DNA of 16,888 nucleotides, taken from assembly GCA_035495855.1 (NCBI GenBank), contig DATJFD010000013.1, positions 1-16,888 of the forward strand, read 5' to 3'. The stretch's first letter is position 1, and each line of letters opens with the position of its first letter. Source of the stretch: JAHFIW01 sp035495855. Its GTDB lineage: Bacteria; Patescibacteriota; Patescibacteriia; SG8-24. Under the pieces are notes generated by a model. That model saw only the letters and a list, made by a program, of their open reading frames with translations. It did not search any database and was not told the origin of the DNA. Positions 4,735 to 11,935 of the stretch are shown here, in pieces. Made by a program: the position numbers and the translations under genes.

Positions 4735-5955
4735 ATGGAAGACAGGATCGAAAAAATCTTCAGCGAGGCGAGGCGTCTTTCGCTCACCGCGGACGAGAAG
4801 TCCGCCGGACGCGAGATGCTGCGCTCATACATGGCCCTGACGCCGATGGTCGCCCCCCAGCAGACCGCGAAGAAGCCGGCCTTCGGTTTCGCGCGCGCCT
4901 GGACGCACAAGACCGCCGCGGCGTTCTCCGTGTCGCTCGCCGTCCTGCTCTCCGCCGCCAGCGTTTCGTACGCCGCCGAAGGCGCGCTGCCGGGCGACCT
5001 TCTCTATCCCGTGAAGGTCGGCGTCAACGAGGAGGTCCGCGCCACCGTCGCGGTCTCCGCCCAGGCCAAGGCCTCGTGGGAGGCCGAACGCGCCGAGCGC
5101 CGCCTCGCCGAGGCCGAGCAGCTCGCCACCCGCGGCCGTCTCCGCGCCGAGACCCGCATCGCCATCGAGGCGCAGTTCCGGAACCACGCCGAGCGCGCCC
5201 AGAAGGGCATCGCCGAACTGGAAGACTCCTCGGACATCGAGGCTGCCGCCAACGTGAACGCCCACCTCGAAGGCTCGCTGCGCGCCCACAAGAAGATCAT
5301 CGCCATGCTCGCCGACGATTCGAACGATGACGACGATACGCAGGTCAACGCGCTCGAGGCTTCCGTTGACCATGAGACCCAGGCCGCCGAGGAGTTCCGC
5401 GGCAAGAACGAGGCCAGGGTCGCCGCCGAGGCTTCCACCGAAGCGAAGACCGCCGCCGAAGGCCGCCGCGGCGCGGCCGTGAGGAAGATCGCCGAGGTGC
5501 GCGCGTACCTCGCCGCCAACCGCGCCAGCCTGGGCGACAGCGCCACCGCGGAAGCGGAAGCGCGGCTCGACGAGGCCGACGCGACCGTCGCGGAAGGCAA
5601 CGCCAAGCTGGACGCGGGCGAGAACGGCGCGGCCTTCGCCCTGTTCGCCAAGGCCCAGCGCCAGGCGCAGGAAGCGAAGCTCCTCATCCGCGCGGGCAAC
5701 GAACTGAAGATCAAGGCCAAGGCCGGCGGGCTCCGGCTCGACCTGAACGCCGACGTCAACGCCGCGGCGAACGACCGCGGCGACGCCACGGTCCGGCACG
5801 AACAGGACGGCGGCGCGCCGGCCGGTTCGACCGATGACGGGGACCAGGACGCCGGCAAGGACCGGCGCATCGACGTCAAGACGGACCTGCGCATCGGATC
5901 GGGCGAAGACCGGCACGGCGCCAAAGGCGGCACGGACGCCAAGCTCGATCTCTAA
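4735..5955 (+). CDS. DUF5667-type membrane protein, probable anti-sigma partner
   Basis: 406 residues from ATG 4735; upstream in-frame ATGs would overlap the sigma gene. A cytoplasmic segment of about 55 residues (MEDRIEKIFSEARRLSL, EKSAGREMLRSYM) precedes one membrane span (about 58-80, AAAFSVSLAVLLSAASVSYA). Right after it comes AAEGALPGDLLYPVK (about 81-94), the hallmark of DUF5667. The extracytoplasmic part is almost all Ala/Glu/Arg-rich helix (SWEAERAERRLAEAEQLA and similar heptad-like stretches to about residue 330), probably coiled coil. The C-terminal 70 residues are a charged Asp/Gly/Arg tail. Position and topology suggest that the N-terminal segment restrains the upstream sigma factor while the outside domain senses the envelope. 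That is inference: I see no ZAS zinc motif. A bidirectional terminator follows. Confidence 0.85.
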   Translation: MEDRIEKIFSEARRLSLTADEKSAGREMLRSYMALTPMVAPQQTAKKPAFGFARAWTHKTAAAFSVSLAVLLSAASVSYAAEGALPGDLLYPVKVGVNEEVRATVAVSAQAKASWEAERAERRLAEAEQLATRGRLRAETRIAIEAQFRNHAERAQKGIAELEDSSDIEAAANVNAHLEGSLRAHKKIIAMLADDSNDDDDTQVNALEASVDHETQAAEEFRGKNEARVAAEASTEAKTAAEGRRGAAVRKIAEVRAYLAANRASLGDSATAEAEARLDEADATVAEGNAKLDAGENGAAFALFAKAQRQAQEAKLLIRAGNELKIKAKAGGLRLDLNADVNAAANDRGDATVRHEQDGGAPAGSTDDGDQDAGKDRRIDVKTDLRIGSGEDRHGAKGGTDAKLDL

Positions 5956-5963
5956 AAGACATC

Positions 5964-5999
5964 AAAAAAGACCCCGGCACCCGCCGGGGTCTTTCGTTT
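5964..5999. terminator. Bidirectional terminator between convergent genes
   Basis: GACCCCGGC (5970-5978) and GCCGGGGTC (5983-5991) form a 9-bp stem with a 4-base loop, extended by AAA/TTT to 12 bp. Six A precede it and TTTCGTTT follows, so it can stop the plus-strand operon and the minus-strand ATPase. Both stop codons lie within 15 bases. Confidence 0.92.
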
Positions 6000-6003
6000 C
6001 CCT

Positions 6004-8553
6004 TCATTTCTTGTGCATCGCGTCGGCCGCCCTCTCGCCGGCGCGGTAGAGCCAGAGCTTCACGGTCTCGGTGGCGATGAAATAGACCGCGACGATGAGG
6101 ACGGCGATGAGCAGATGCAGCGGCCGCGGCGTTACGAAATGGAAGACCTTGTGGCCGAAAGACGAGTAGGGGAGCACCACCGCGGCGATGGCCGCGCAGG
6201 CCGTGAGCGTGGCCAGGTGCGCGGGCGGCGGCGGCGCCTTGTAGAACGGGCCGCTGGTCCTCAGCGAGTAGATGAGGACCAGCTCGGTGAGCACGCTGAC
6301 CATGAACCACGACGTCTGCAGGACCGCCGGGCTGAACAAGCGGAACACGGCGAAGGTCGTGAAGTCGAAGATGCTGCTCACCAGGCCAAGGATCGTCGTG
6401 AAGATGATGATATGCCGCGCGTCGTACTTCTTCGGGTCCCGGAGCTCGCTCGCGTCGACGCTGTCGGTCGCGATGGTGATCATCGGGAAGTCGGACAGGA
6501 GGTTGAGCAGCAGGATCTGCAGCGGCAGCATCGGCAGGTAATTCACGAGCAGCGAAGCGATGGCGACCGAATAGAAGTTGCCGAAGTTCGAAGCCAGCGT
6601 CACCTTCAGGTATTTGATGGTGTTGGCGAAGGTGCGGCGGCCTTCCTCGACGCCGTCGAAGATGACGTTCAGGCTGGGGTTCAGCAGGATCACGTCGGCC
6701 GCCTCGCGCGCGATGTCCGAGGCACCCTCGACCGCCAGGCCGACGTTCGCCATTTTCAGCCCCGGCGCGTCGTTGAAGCCCTCGCCGAGGAACCCGACAG
6801 CCTTCGTTTCCTGCAGCAGCGAGAGCACGGTGAACTTCTGCTTCGGGTTCATGCGCGCGAAGACGTGCGTCTCGTGGACCGCGCGGTGCCGGTCCTCGAC
6901 CGACAGCGTCTCGAGGTCCGCGCCGGTCAGCACCGCGTGCGGGTCGGGAATGATGCCGATCTTGTAGGCGACCGCGCCGGCGACCTCCTTGGAATCTCCC
7001 GTCAGGATCTTGATCTGCACGCCGAGCCGTTTCGCTTTTTCGGCGGCCTCTTTGGCGCTCTCCTTCAGCGGGTCCTGGAACGAGAGCAGGCCGACGAGCT
7101 CGAGGTTGTGCTCCTCGTTCTTGAGGTCCGTTCCTTCCGGCACGCCCCAGCGCACCGTCACGGCGATGACGCGGTTGCCGGCGAGACCCTGCTCGACGCG
7201 ATAGCGCGAGAGGCCTTCCATGTCCTTCACGTTGGTGCAGAGCTTGAGCACCTCGTCCGGCGAGCCGCGCGAGACGAGCACCGTGCCGCGCTCCGCCGAA
7301 CGGAGCAGCACGCTGTTGCGCCGCCTGACCGGGTCGAACGGCAGTTCGCCCAGCTTCTCCGCCTTGCCCGCTTCGTCCCGGACCGCCTCGCCGGCCTTCT
7401 CCCACAGCGCGACGTCGAAGGCGTTGTTCTGCTGTTTTTCGTGCTCGCCGATGAACGACGAGGCGAGAAGCGCGTACCGCAGGCAGGCGTCCTTATCGAC
7501 GGCGAGCACGTCCGCGACGACCAGCTCGTTCTTGGTGATGGTCCCGGTCTTGTCGGTGCAGAGGATGTCGATGCTGCCGAGGTCGTCGATGGCCGAGAGG
7601 CGCTTGACGACGACCTTGCGGCGGGCGAGCCGGATGGCGCCGCGCGAGAGCGACACCGTCGACACGACGGGCAGCGCCTCGGGGATGACGCCGACCGTGA
7701 GCGCGATCGAGAACAGGAGGAGCTCCTGCAGCTGGCCCGTGCCCTTGAGCACGAGGTTCAGTCCGAACATGAAGGCGATCGTCACCACGACGAGCTTCAT
7801 GATGAAGCTGCTGAAGCCGGCGATCTCCTTCTCGAAGGCGCTGGTCGCCTTCGCCTCGGAGGTCAGCTTGGCGATCTCGCCGAGCGCGGCGTGCTTGCCC
7901 GTCGCGAACACGACCGCGGTCCCTTCACCCGTGAGCACCGACGTGCCCGAGAAGCCGACGTTCGTCGCCTCGAAGTATTCCCCGGGGGCCTTGGCCATGG
8001 CCCCGGTGTCCTTGTAGACGTCGACGGATTCCCCGGTGAGGATCGATTCGTCGATCGAGAGGTCCGTGACCGAGAGGAAGCGCACGTCCGCGGGGACCTT
8101 GTCTCCGGCCTGGAGATGGACGATGTCGCCCGGGACCAGCTCGGAGGAGTCGATGAGCCTCGTCTTGCCGCCGCGCAGCGCGTGCGTGTTCTGCCGCCAG
8201 TATTTCATCAGCAGCTCGACCGCCTTCTCCGCGCGGAACTCCTGGTAGAAGCCGAGTCCGGTGTTGATGGCCGTGAAGAGCACGATCATCGAGGCGTCGA
8301 AATGCTCGCCGGTGGCGAAGGCGACGGCCGCGGCGACGCCGAGCAGATAGATGAAAGGGGACGTCAGCTGGCGGAGGAAGATCTCTCCGGCCGTCTTTCG
8401 CTGATGTCCGATCTCGTTGCGGCCGGACGCTTCCCGGCGGCGCTCGGCCTCTTCGTCCGTGAGGCCCTTCGACGGGTCCGCGCCGAGCTTGGACGCAAGG
8501 TCCTGCGGGGCGGCGGCGGCCGCCTCTTTGAAGCTGAGTGAAGCGATTTCCAT
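6004..8553 (-). CDS. P-type cation ATPase, MgtA-like
   Basis: 849-residue ion pump that couples ATP hydrolysis to cation transport. Seen in order: N-terminal cytoplasmic part; membrane pair M1/M2 (about 64-103); actuator loop with TGES (173-176); M3/M4 with PEALP (291-295); phosphorylation motif DKTGT (334-338); nucleotide domain with RGSPD (429-433) in place of the usual KGAPE; TGD (518-520); hinge GEGFNDAP (590-597) in place of the usual GDGxNDxP; then M5-M10 to the C-terminus. SNFGNFYSVAIASLL, YLPMLPLQILLLNLLSD and SSIFDFTTFAVF closely follow the Mg2+-importing MgtA/MgtB family, so Mg2+ or a similar divalent ion is the likely substrate. No mgtA-type regulatory leader is possible because the promoter lies at the start codon. 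Single-gene unit, convergent with the DUF5667 gene. Confidence 0.92.
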   Translation of the reverse strand: MEIASLSFKEAAAAAPQDLASKLGADPSKGLTDEEAERRREASGRNEIGHQRKTAGEIFLRQLTSPFIYLLGVAAAVAFATGEHFDASMIVLFTAINTGLGFYQEFRAEKAVELLMKYWRQNTHALRGGKTRLIDSSELVPGDIVHLQAGDKVPADVRFLSVTDLSIDESILTGESVDVYKDTGAMAKAPGEYFEATNVGFSGTSVLTGEGTAVVFATGKHAALGEIAKLTSEAKATSAFEKEIAGFSSFIMKLVVVTIAFMFGLNLVLKGTGQLQELLLFSIALTVGVIPEALPVVSTVSLSRGAIRLARRKVVVKRLSAIDDLGSIDILCTDKTGTITKNELVVADVLAVDKDACLRYALLASSFIGEHEKQQNNAFDVALWEKAGEAVRDEAGKAEKLGELPFDPVRRRNSVLLRSAERGTVLVSRGSPDEVLKLCTNVKDMEGLSRYRVEQGLAGNRVIAVTVRWGVPEGTDLKNEEHNLELVGLLSFQDPLKESAKEAAEKAKRLGVQIKILTGDSKEVAGAVAYKIGIIPDPHAVLTGADLETLSVEDRHRAVHETHVFARMNPKQKFTVLSLLQETKAVGFLGEGFNDAPGLKMANVGLAVEGASDIAREAADVILLNPSLNVIFDGVEEGRRTFANTIKYLKVTLASNFGNFYSVAIASLLVNYLPMLPLQILLLNLLSDFPMITIATDSVDASELRDPKKYDARHIIIFTTILGLVSSIFDFTTFAVFRLFSPAVLQTSWFMVSVLTELVLIYSLRTSGPFYKAPPPPAHLATLTACAAIAAVVLPYSSFGHKVFHFVTPRPLHLLIAVLIVAVYFIATETVKLWLYRAGERAADAMHKK

Positions 8554-8559
8554 GCGTTC

Positions 8560-8568
8560 ATTATATCA
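8560..8568 (-). promoter_or_regulatory. Extended -10 promoter of the ATPase gene, leaderless
   Basis: On the minus strand the sequence TGATATAAT is a perfect extended -10 element, followed by only GAACGC and then the ATG at 8553. Normal spacing would put the transcription start at or within one base of the A of ATG, giving a leaderless mRNA. No -35 box is visible, as expected for extended -10 promoters, and no Shine-Dalgarno is possible. Confidence 0.75.
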
Positions 8569-8611
8569 CGGAAGAGCGCCTTAAGGCAGACTTCCTCGCT
8601 CCCGCCGGAAG

Positions 8612-8620
8612 TGGTATGGT
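8612..8620 (+). promoter_or_regulatory. Extended -10 promoter of the envelope operon
   Basis: TGGTATGGT is an extended -10 element (TATGGT, 4 of 6) facing right. Transcription would begin near 8627, a few bases before the ATG at 8631, so the leader would be nearly absent. It lies 44 bases from the divergent ATPase promoter; both sit in a 77-base gap. Confidence 0.45.
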
Positions 8621-8630
8621 GTGCATGACT

Positions 8631-9110
8631 ATGTTCGGACGCAAGAAAGCCCAGACGGGTCTCCGCATCAACGAATTCACCGTGTTCGGCGCCTTCGTGG
8701 CCGTCGCCGTGTTCGGCCTCGCCTACGGCATCATCGCCGCCGCGCTCGGCAAGATCACGGTGACCGACGACCTCGGAGAAGCGTTGTGGCAGCCTGCGCC
8801 CGCGCTGACCCCTACGGAATACGAGCGTCAGGCGGCGGACGTCCTCTCGCCGTTCCTCGGCCAGGCGGCGAGCATGTCCCGCGAGGACCTCGACGGCGAC
8901 GACACCGCCACGCTGCAACTCGTCGAAAAGACCCAGGAACGTTTGCTCCGCATCGCGCATGTCCCGACGGACCATAAGGATGCCCATCTGCGCGCGGTGC
9001 TGCTGCTCGACCAATGGAAGCGCGCGCTCGCGGGACCGGGTCCCGATCGCGAGGCGGTGCTCGACAAGACCAAGCAGCTCGTGAAGGACTATCCTTGGCT
9101 GCTGGAGTGA
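8631..9110 (+). CDS. Single-pass membrane protein, unknown function
   Basis: I do not recognise this 159-residue protein. It begins MFGRKKAQTGLRINEF, a short basic cytoplasmic end, followed by one membrane span (about 16-38, VFGAFVAVAVFGLAYGIIAAAL). The outside part of about 120 residues is mostly helical by composition: ALTPTEYERQAADVLSPFLG, TLQLVEKTQERLLRIAHVP, a second helix with LLLDQWKRAL, and a C-terminal KTKQLVKDYPWLLE. Pairs of amphipathic helices could make a small helical bundle. ATG 8631 is preferred to the in-frame ATG at 8625 because the predicted transcription start falls inside the latter. It leads a plus-strand series whose next genes start 13, 6 and 7 bases after the previous stop, so an operon with the pseudoprotease at 10655 is likely. 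Confidence 0.75.
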   Translation: MFGRKKAQTGLRINEFTVFGAFVAVAVFGLAYGIIAAALGKITVTDDLGEALWQPAPALTPTEYERQAADVLSPFLGQAASMSREDLDGDDTATLQLVEKTQERLLRIAHVPTDHKDAHLRAVLLLDQWKRALAGPGPDREAVLDKTKQLVKDYPWLLE

Positions 9111-9122
9111 TCCGGTCGTCCT

Positions 9123-9851
9123 ATGACCAGGATCGATCCGTTCTCGCCGGAGCAGCGCGAGGCCATCAAGACCGAGATCAAGCAGGAGATGCGCCAGGAG
9201 GAACGCCGCCAGCGCCTCCGGCGCGCTTTGACGATCCTGCTCGGCGTGCTCATCGTCCTCGGACTGCCGACCGTCTTCGTGGCGGCGGAACTGGCCAAGA
9301 CGGGCTTCGTCGACGTGCCGGTCTTCTCCGCCTGGCTCTACAAGCCGAGCGCGCCGTCGCGGACCGTGCTGCCGCTCTACGGTTCGAAGCCGAACGACAT
9401 CTACCGCGTCGTGGGCACCAAGATCACGTACGATCCCACCACGTCGCTCGCCAAACTCCCTCTGACCGAGCAGGAGATCACGACGCTCGCGCAGGCCGGC
9501 GCCGCCACCGCGCCGCCGAACTCCCTGCCGTTCCCCGTGAAGTCGGTCCAGGTGGCCATCGATCCCGACACGGTCGAGATCTTCGCGGTCTCTCCTCAGA
9601 AGAAGCGGGACGCGACCGTGCTCGTGCGTTTCCATCCCCGCGTGAAGGACGGTCATCTGTCCGCAGAGGTCGAGAAGATCGCCATCGGCAGCCTCGTGGT
9701 GCCGAACAAGGCGGGGGACCTGCTGTTCGCGGCCTTCGGCGCCATCGTCAATGAATCGGTCTCGCGCGGCATCGCCCAGATCGGCACGCTCATGTCCGTG
9801 GAGACCGACAAAGGCATCGTGAGGTTCGTCATCCTGCCTAAGAGCCGCTGA
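9123..9851 (+). CDS. Membrane-anchored extracytoplasmic protein, unknown function
   Basis: 242 residues. The N-terminal 35 residues are a strongly charged helix (SPEQREAIKTEIKQEM, RQEERRQRLRRAL) that stays inside; one membrane span follows (about 36-56, LTILLGVLIVLGLPTVFVAA). The remaining 185 residues are extracytoplasmic, alternating beta-like stretches (KSVQVAIDPDTVEIFAVS, DATVLVRFHPRVKDGHLSAE, KGIVRFVILP) and a helix (LLFAAFGAIVNESVSRGI). That layout recalls the YpmS/DUF2140 group of anchored beta-rich proteins, but I see no decisive motif and give it only as a possibility. It starts 13 bases after the preceding gene and ends 6 bases before the following one. Confidence 0.75.
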   Translation: MTRIDPFSPEQREAIKTEIKQEMRQEERRQRLRRALTILLGVLIVLGLPTVFVAAELAKTGFVDVPVFSAWLYKPSAPSRTVLPLYGSKPNDIYRVVGTKITYDPTTSLAKLPLTEQEITTLAQAGAATAPPNSLPFPVKSVQVAIDPDTVEIFAVSPQKKRDATVLVRFHPRVKDGHLSAEVEKIAIGSLVVPNKAGDLLFAAFGAIVNESVSRGIAQIGTLMSVETDKGIVRFVILPKSR

Positions 9852-9856
9852 GCACT

Positions 9857-10648
9857 ATGCGCCCTCTCGCCGTCAGCACCTATCCCTGGGCGGCGCCGCT
9901 CCTGATCGGCGCGGCGTTCTTCGCGGCCGCCGAAACGGCCAGGCTCGCGCCCGGCGCGGCGCCCGCAGCGGTGCCGGCGCTCGGCGCCTTCGCCTCGTTC
10001 GCCGCGGCCTTCGCGGCCTTCGGCCTCGCGCGCATGGCGCACCGGCCGCGCATCGCCCTGCTCACCGCGGCGACGCCCGGCGTGCTCGTCGCCGCCGCCT
10101 TCGCCTGCTTCCTCATCATCGACTCGTCCGCGGGCCGCATCGCGCTCGCCGCGACCGCGGTCGTCCTCTCCGCCGCCTACCTCGCCTACCTCCGCGGCAT
10201 CGTCCGGCACGACGAGCGTTTTCGCGACGAAGATTTCTCGCACCTGTCCTTCGCGGTCCACGTCATCTCCGTGTTCTTCGCGTTCGCCTTCGCTTTCGCG
10301 GTGCCGAACTATCTCCAGACCCCGATGCCCGCCATCACGGCAGCCGTCTCCGTCGTGATCCTGCTCGCCACGGCCGAGAGCATCCGGCGCGCGGGCCTCG
10401 GCGGCCGCGACGCCGCCCTCCTGTCCGCGGCCTTCGTCGCTTTCGGCGCGCAGCTCTATCTGGCCCTTTCGTTCCTGCCGACCACCAACCTCGTGAACGC
10501 CGCCGTCGGCACGGTCCTGTACGCGAGCGGCCTGCACGCCGCGGTCACGGTGCTCTCCGGCAGGTCGTCCCGCCCCGCCTTCCGCCGCCAGTTCGCGCTT
10601 TCGTTCGTCATGCTCGCCGTCGTGTTCGCCACCGCCCGCTGGGCGTGA
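9857..10648 (+). CDS. Polytopic membrane protein, unknown function
   Basis: 263 residues, nearly all hydrophobic, with about eight predicted membrane spans. Examples are WAAPLLIGAAFFAAAETA, ALGAFASFAAAFAAFGLA, PGVLVAAAFACFLIID, IALAATAVVLSAAYLAYL, VHVISVFFAFAFAFAV, PAITAAVSVVILLATA and the last FALSFVMLAVVFATA. Short charged loops include RGIVRHDERFRDEDF near the middle. I recognise no transporter or enzyme signature; small Ala-rich polytopic proteins of this kind are common and poorly characterised in Patescibacteria. It lies 6 bases after the previous gene and 6 bases before the pseudoprotease, so it probably acts with them at the membrane. Confidence 0.75.
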   Translation: MRPLAVSTYPWAAPLLIGAAFFAAAETARLAPGAAPAAVPALGAFASFAAAFAAFGLARMAHRPRIALLTAATPGVLVAAAFACFLIIDSSAGRIALAATAVVLSAAYLAYLRGIVRHDERFRDEDFSHLSFAVHVISVFFAFAFAFAVPNYLQTPMPAITAAVSVVILLATAESIRRAGLGGRDAALLSAAFVAFGAQLYLALSFLPTTNLVNAAVGTVLYASGLHAAVTVLSGRSSRPAFRRQFALSFVMLAVVFATARWA

Positions 10649-10654
10649 TCCCGT

Positions 10655-11788
10655 ATGGCCTCTCCCGGATCCGACAACCGCTCCGTGCTTCCCACGCTCA
10701 TCGTCAGCGTCTGCTTCGGCGCGGCCGCCGGAGCGGTAGGCACCCTGCTCGTCATGGCCTACGTCGCGCCGAGGCTCGAGATCGGCGGCGCGTCCCTCCA
10801 GGTGCGCAACAGCGCGATCCTGAGCCGCGCGGCCGAGGAGGCGGTCGGTCAGACCTTCGAGCCGGCGGGTCGCGCCGCGGCGATGCTCGCCCTCGCCAAG
10901 GCGGGGGAGGGAACGCTCGATCGCGCCTACGTGCCCGGCGACGCGCTCTCCTCGGGGATGGTGCTCACCTCGGACGGCTGGATCGTCACCTACGGCGACG
11001 CGGCGCTGTCCAAGGCCAAGCGCGTGAAGGACCTCGTCGCCGTCATCGGGACGAAGGCCTATCCGCTGCAGCGCGCCGTCCGCGACCCTTTCACCGGCGT
11101 GACCTTCCTGAAGGTCGACGCGGTCAACCTCCCCGTCACCGCCTTCGGCACGACCGACGCGCTCGAGGCCGGCGAGACCGTCTACGGCCGCGACCTTACG
11201 GGCGGCATCCAGCGACTCACGGTGCTCGCCTTCGACCTCTCGCCCGCGTCGGCCCCGCGCGACCTGGTCTGGTCCTCGGAACGCATGCAGCGGGTCATCC
11301 GGCTCGCCGGCGGCGAGCTCCGGCCCGGAGAGATGGTCATGGACCGCAAAGGGGACGTCATCGCCATCGCCTCGGCCGCGGGCCCCTTCGGCTCGCTGGC
11401 CGTCCCGGTCGACGCCTTCTCGCGCGTGCTCGGCGCCGTGCTGCGCGACAAGGAACCCTCCAGGCCTTACCTCGGCGCGCAGTACGTCGACCTGTCGCAG
11501 CTTGCCGGCCGCGAGGCGGTGCTGCCGGCGCGCGGCGCCCTGCTCACGGCCCCGGCGGACGGCAAGACGCCCGCGGTCAGGCCGAAGAGCCCGGCTGAGG
11601 ACGCCGGCCTCAAGGCGGGGGACGTCGTCACCGCCGTCGACGGCGTGCAGATCAGCGCCAAGAACCCTCTCGCCGACGCCATCGCCGACTACTCGCCGGG
11701 CGACGCGATCACCGTTTCCGTCATGCGCGCCCGCACCGCCAAGGAAGAGGACCTCGATATCGTCCTCGGCACGGAGCCTGTTCCCTGA
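10655..11788 (+). CDS. HtrA/DegP-like membrane pseudoprotease with PDZ domain
   Basis: 377 residues: one N-terminal membrane anchor (about 12-38), a trypsin-like domain (about 90-260) and a PDZ domain (about 270-375, with PYLGAQY and SPAEDAGLKAGDVVTAVDGV). The protease fold is traceable through SSGMVLTSDGWIVTYGDAAL (99-118), DPFTGVTFLKVDA (144-156), a TTDALEAGETV stretch and GEMVMDRKGDVIAIAS. In active HtrA proteins these hold the triad: TNxHVV, TDLAVLK and GNSGGPL. Here the His position reads Asp (TYGDAA), the Asp position Gly (FTGVTF) and the GNSGGPL segment GELRPGEMV, with no Ser. The protein should therefore bind, not cut, unfolded envelope proteins or peptides. It is the last gene of the four-gene run. 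Alignment by eye; loss of all three residues is fairly clear. Confidence 0.87.
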   Translation: MASPGSDNRSVLPTLIVSVCFGAAAGAVGTLLVMAYVAPRLEIGGASLQVRNSAILSRAAEEAVGQTFEPAGRAAAMLALAKAGEGTLDRAYVPGDALSSGMVLTSDGWIVTYGDAALSKAKRVKDLVAVIGTKAYPLQRAVRDPFTGVTFLKVDAVNLPVTAFGTTDALEAGETVYGRDLTGGIQRLTVLAFDLSPASAPRDLVWSSERMQRVIRLAGGELRPGEMVMDRKGDVIAIASAAGPFGSLAVPVDAFSRVLGAVLRDKEPSRPYLGAQYVDLSQLAGREAVLPARGALLTAPADGKTPAVRPKSPAEDAGLKAGDVVTAVDGVQISAKNPLADAIADYSPGDAITVSVMRARTAKEEDLDIVLGTEPVP

Positions 11789-11794
11789 TCTTGG

Positions 11795-11873
11795 AGAATG
11801 TAGAATTGAGAATTGAGAGTTTAGGAACGGTGCAAAGAAGTCTAAATTCTCAACTCTAAACTCTAAATTCTCG
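11795..11873. repeat. Word palindrome after the pseudoprotease gene
   Basis: Left half: AGAATTGAGAATTGAGAGT then TTAG (11802-11824). Right half: TCTAAATTCTCAACTC, then TAAACTCTAAATTCTC (11841-11872), their complement built from the same words (TTCTCAA, CTCTAAA). The spacer is GAACGGTGCAAAGAAG. AT-rich against the surrounding GC-rich DNA. It shares the purine-left/pyrimidine-right layout of 1472-1524 and 1974-2143. It sits where a terminator for the upstream operon is expected. Confidence 0.6.
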
Positions 11874-11885
11874 AGCGTGAGAGGA

Positions 11886-11914
11886 TTGACAAAAGCGAGT
11901 TTTCATGCTAGATT
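11886..11914 (+). promoter_or_regulatory. Strong promoter of the Wzz-type gene
   Basis: TTGACA (11886-11891, perfect) is 17 bases from TAGATT (11909-11914), which carries the extended TGC motif just upstream (11906-11908). The start would be near 11921, giving a leader of about 15 bases. CTAGA (11908-11912) and TCTAG (11921-11925) form an inverted repeat across the start that could be an operator. Confidence 0.8.
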
Positions 11915-11935
11915 GCTCGGTCTAGCACAACGATC

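Noticed and set aside
4825..5942. Two long minus-strand frames opposite the DUF5667 gene
   Set aside because: Low-complexity Gly/Val/Arg or Ser/Ala products without motifs; the plus strand has the recognisable span and DUF5667 hallmark.
6013..8541. 842-codon open frame on the plus strand opposite the ATPase gene
   Set aside because: It is an antisense shadow caused by high-GC codon bias; its product is Arg/Glu/Asp/His-rich low complexity and the opposite strand encodes a complete P-type ATPase.
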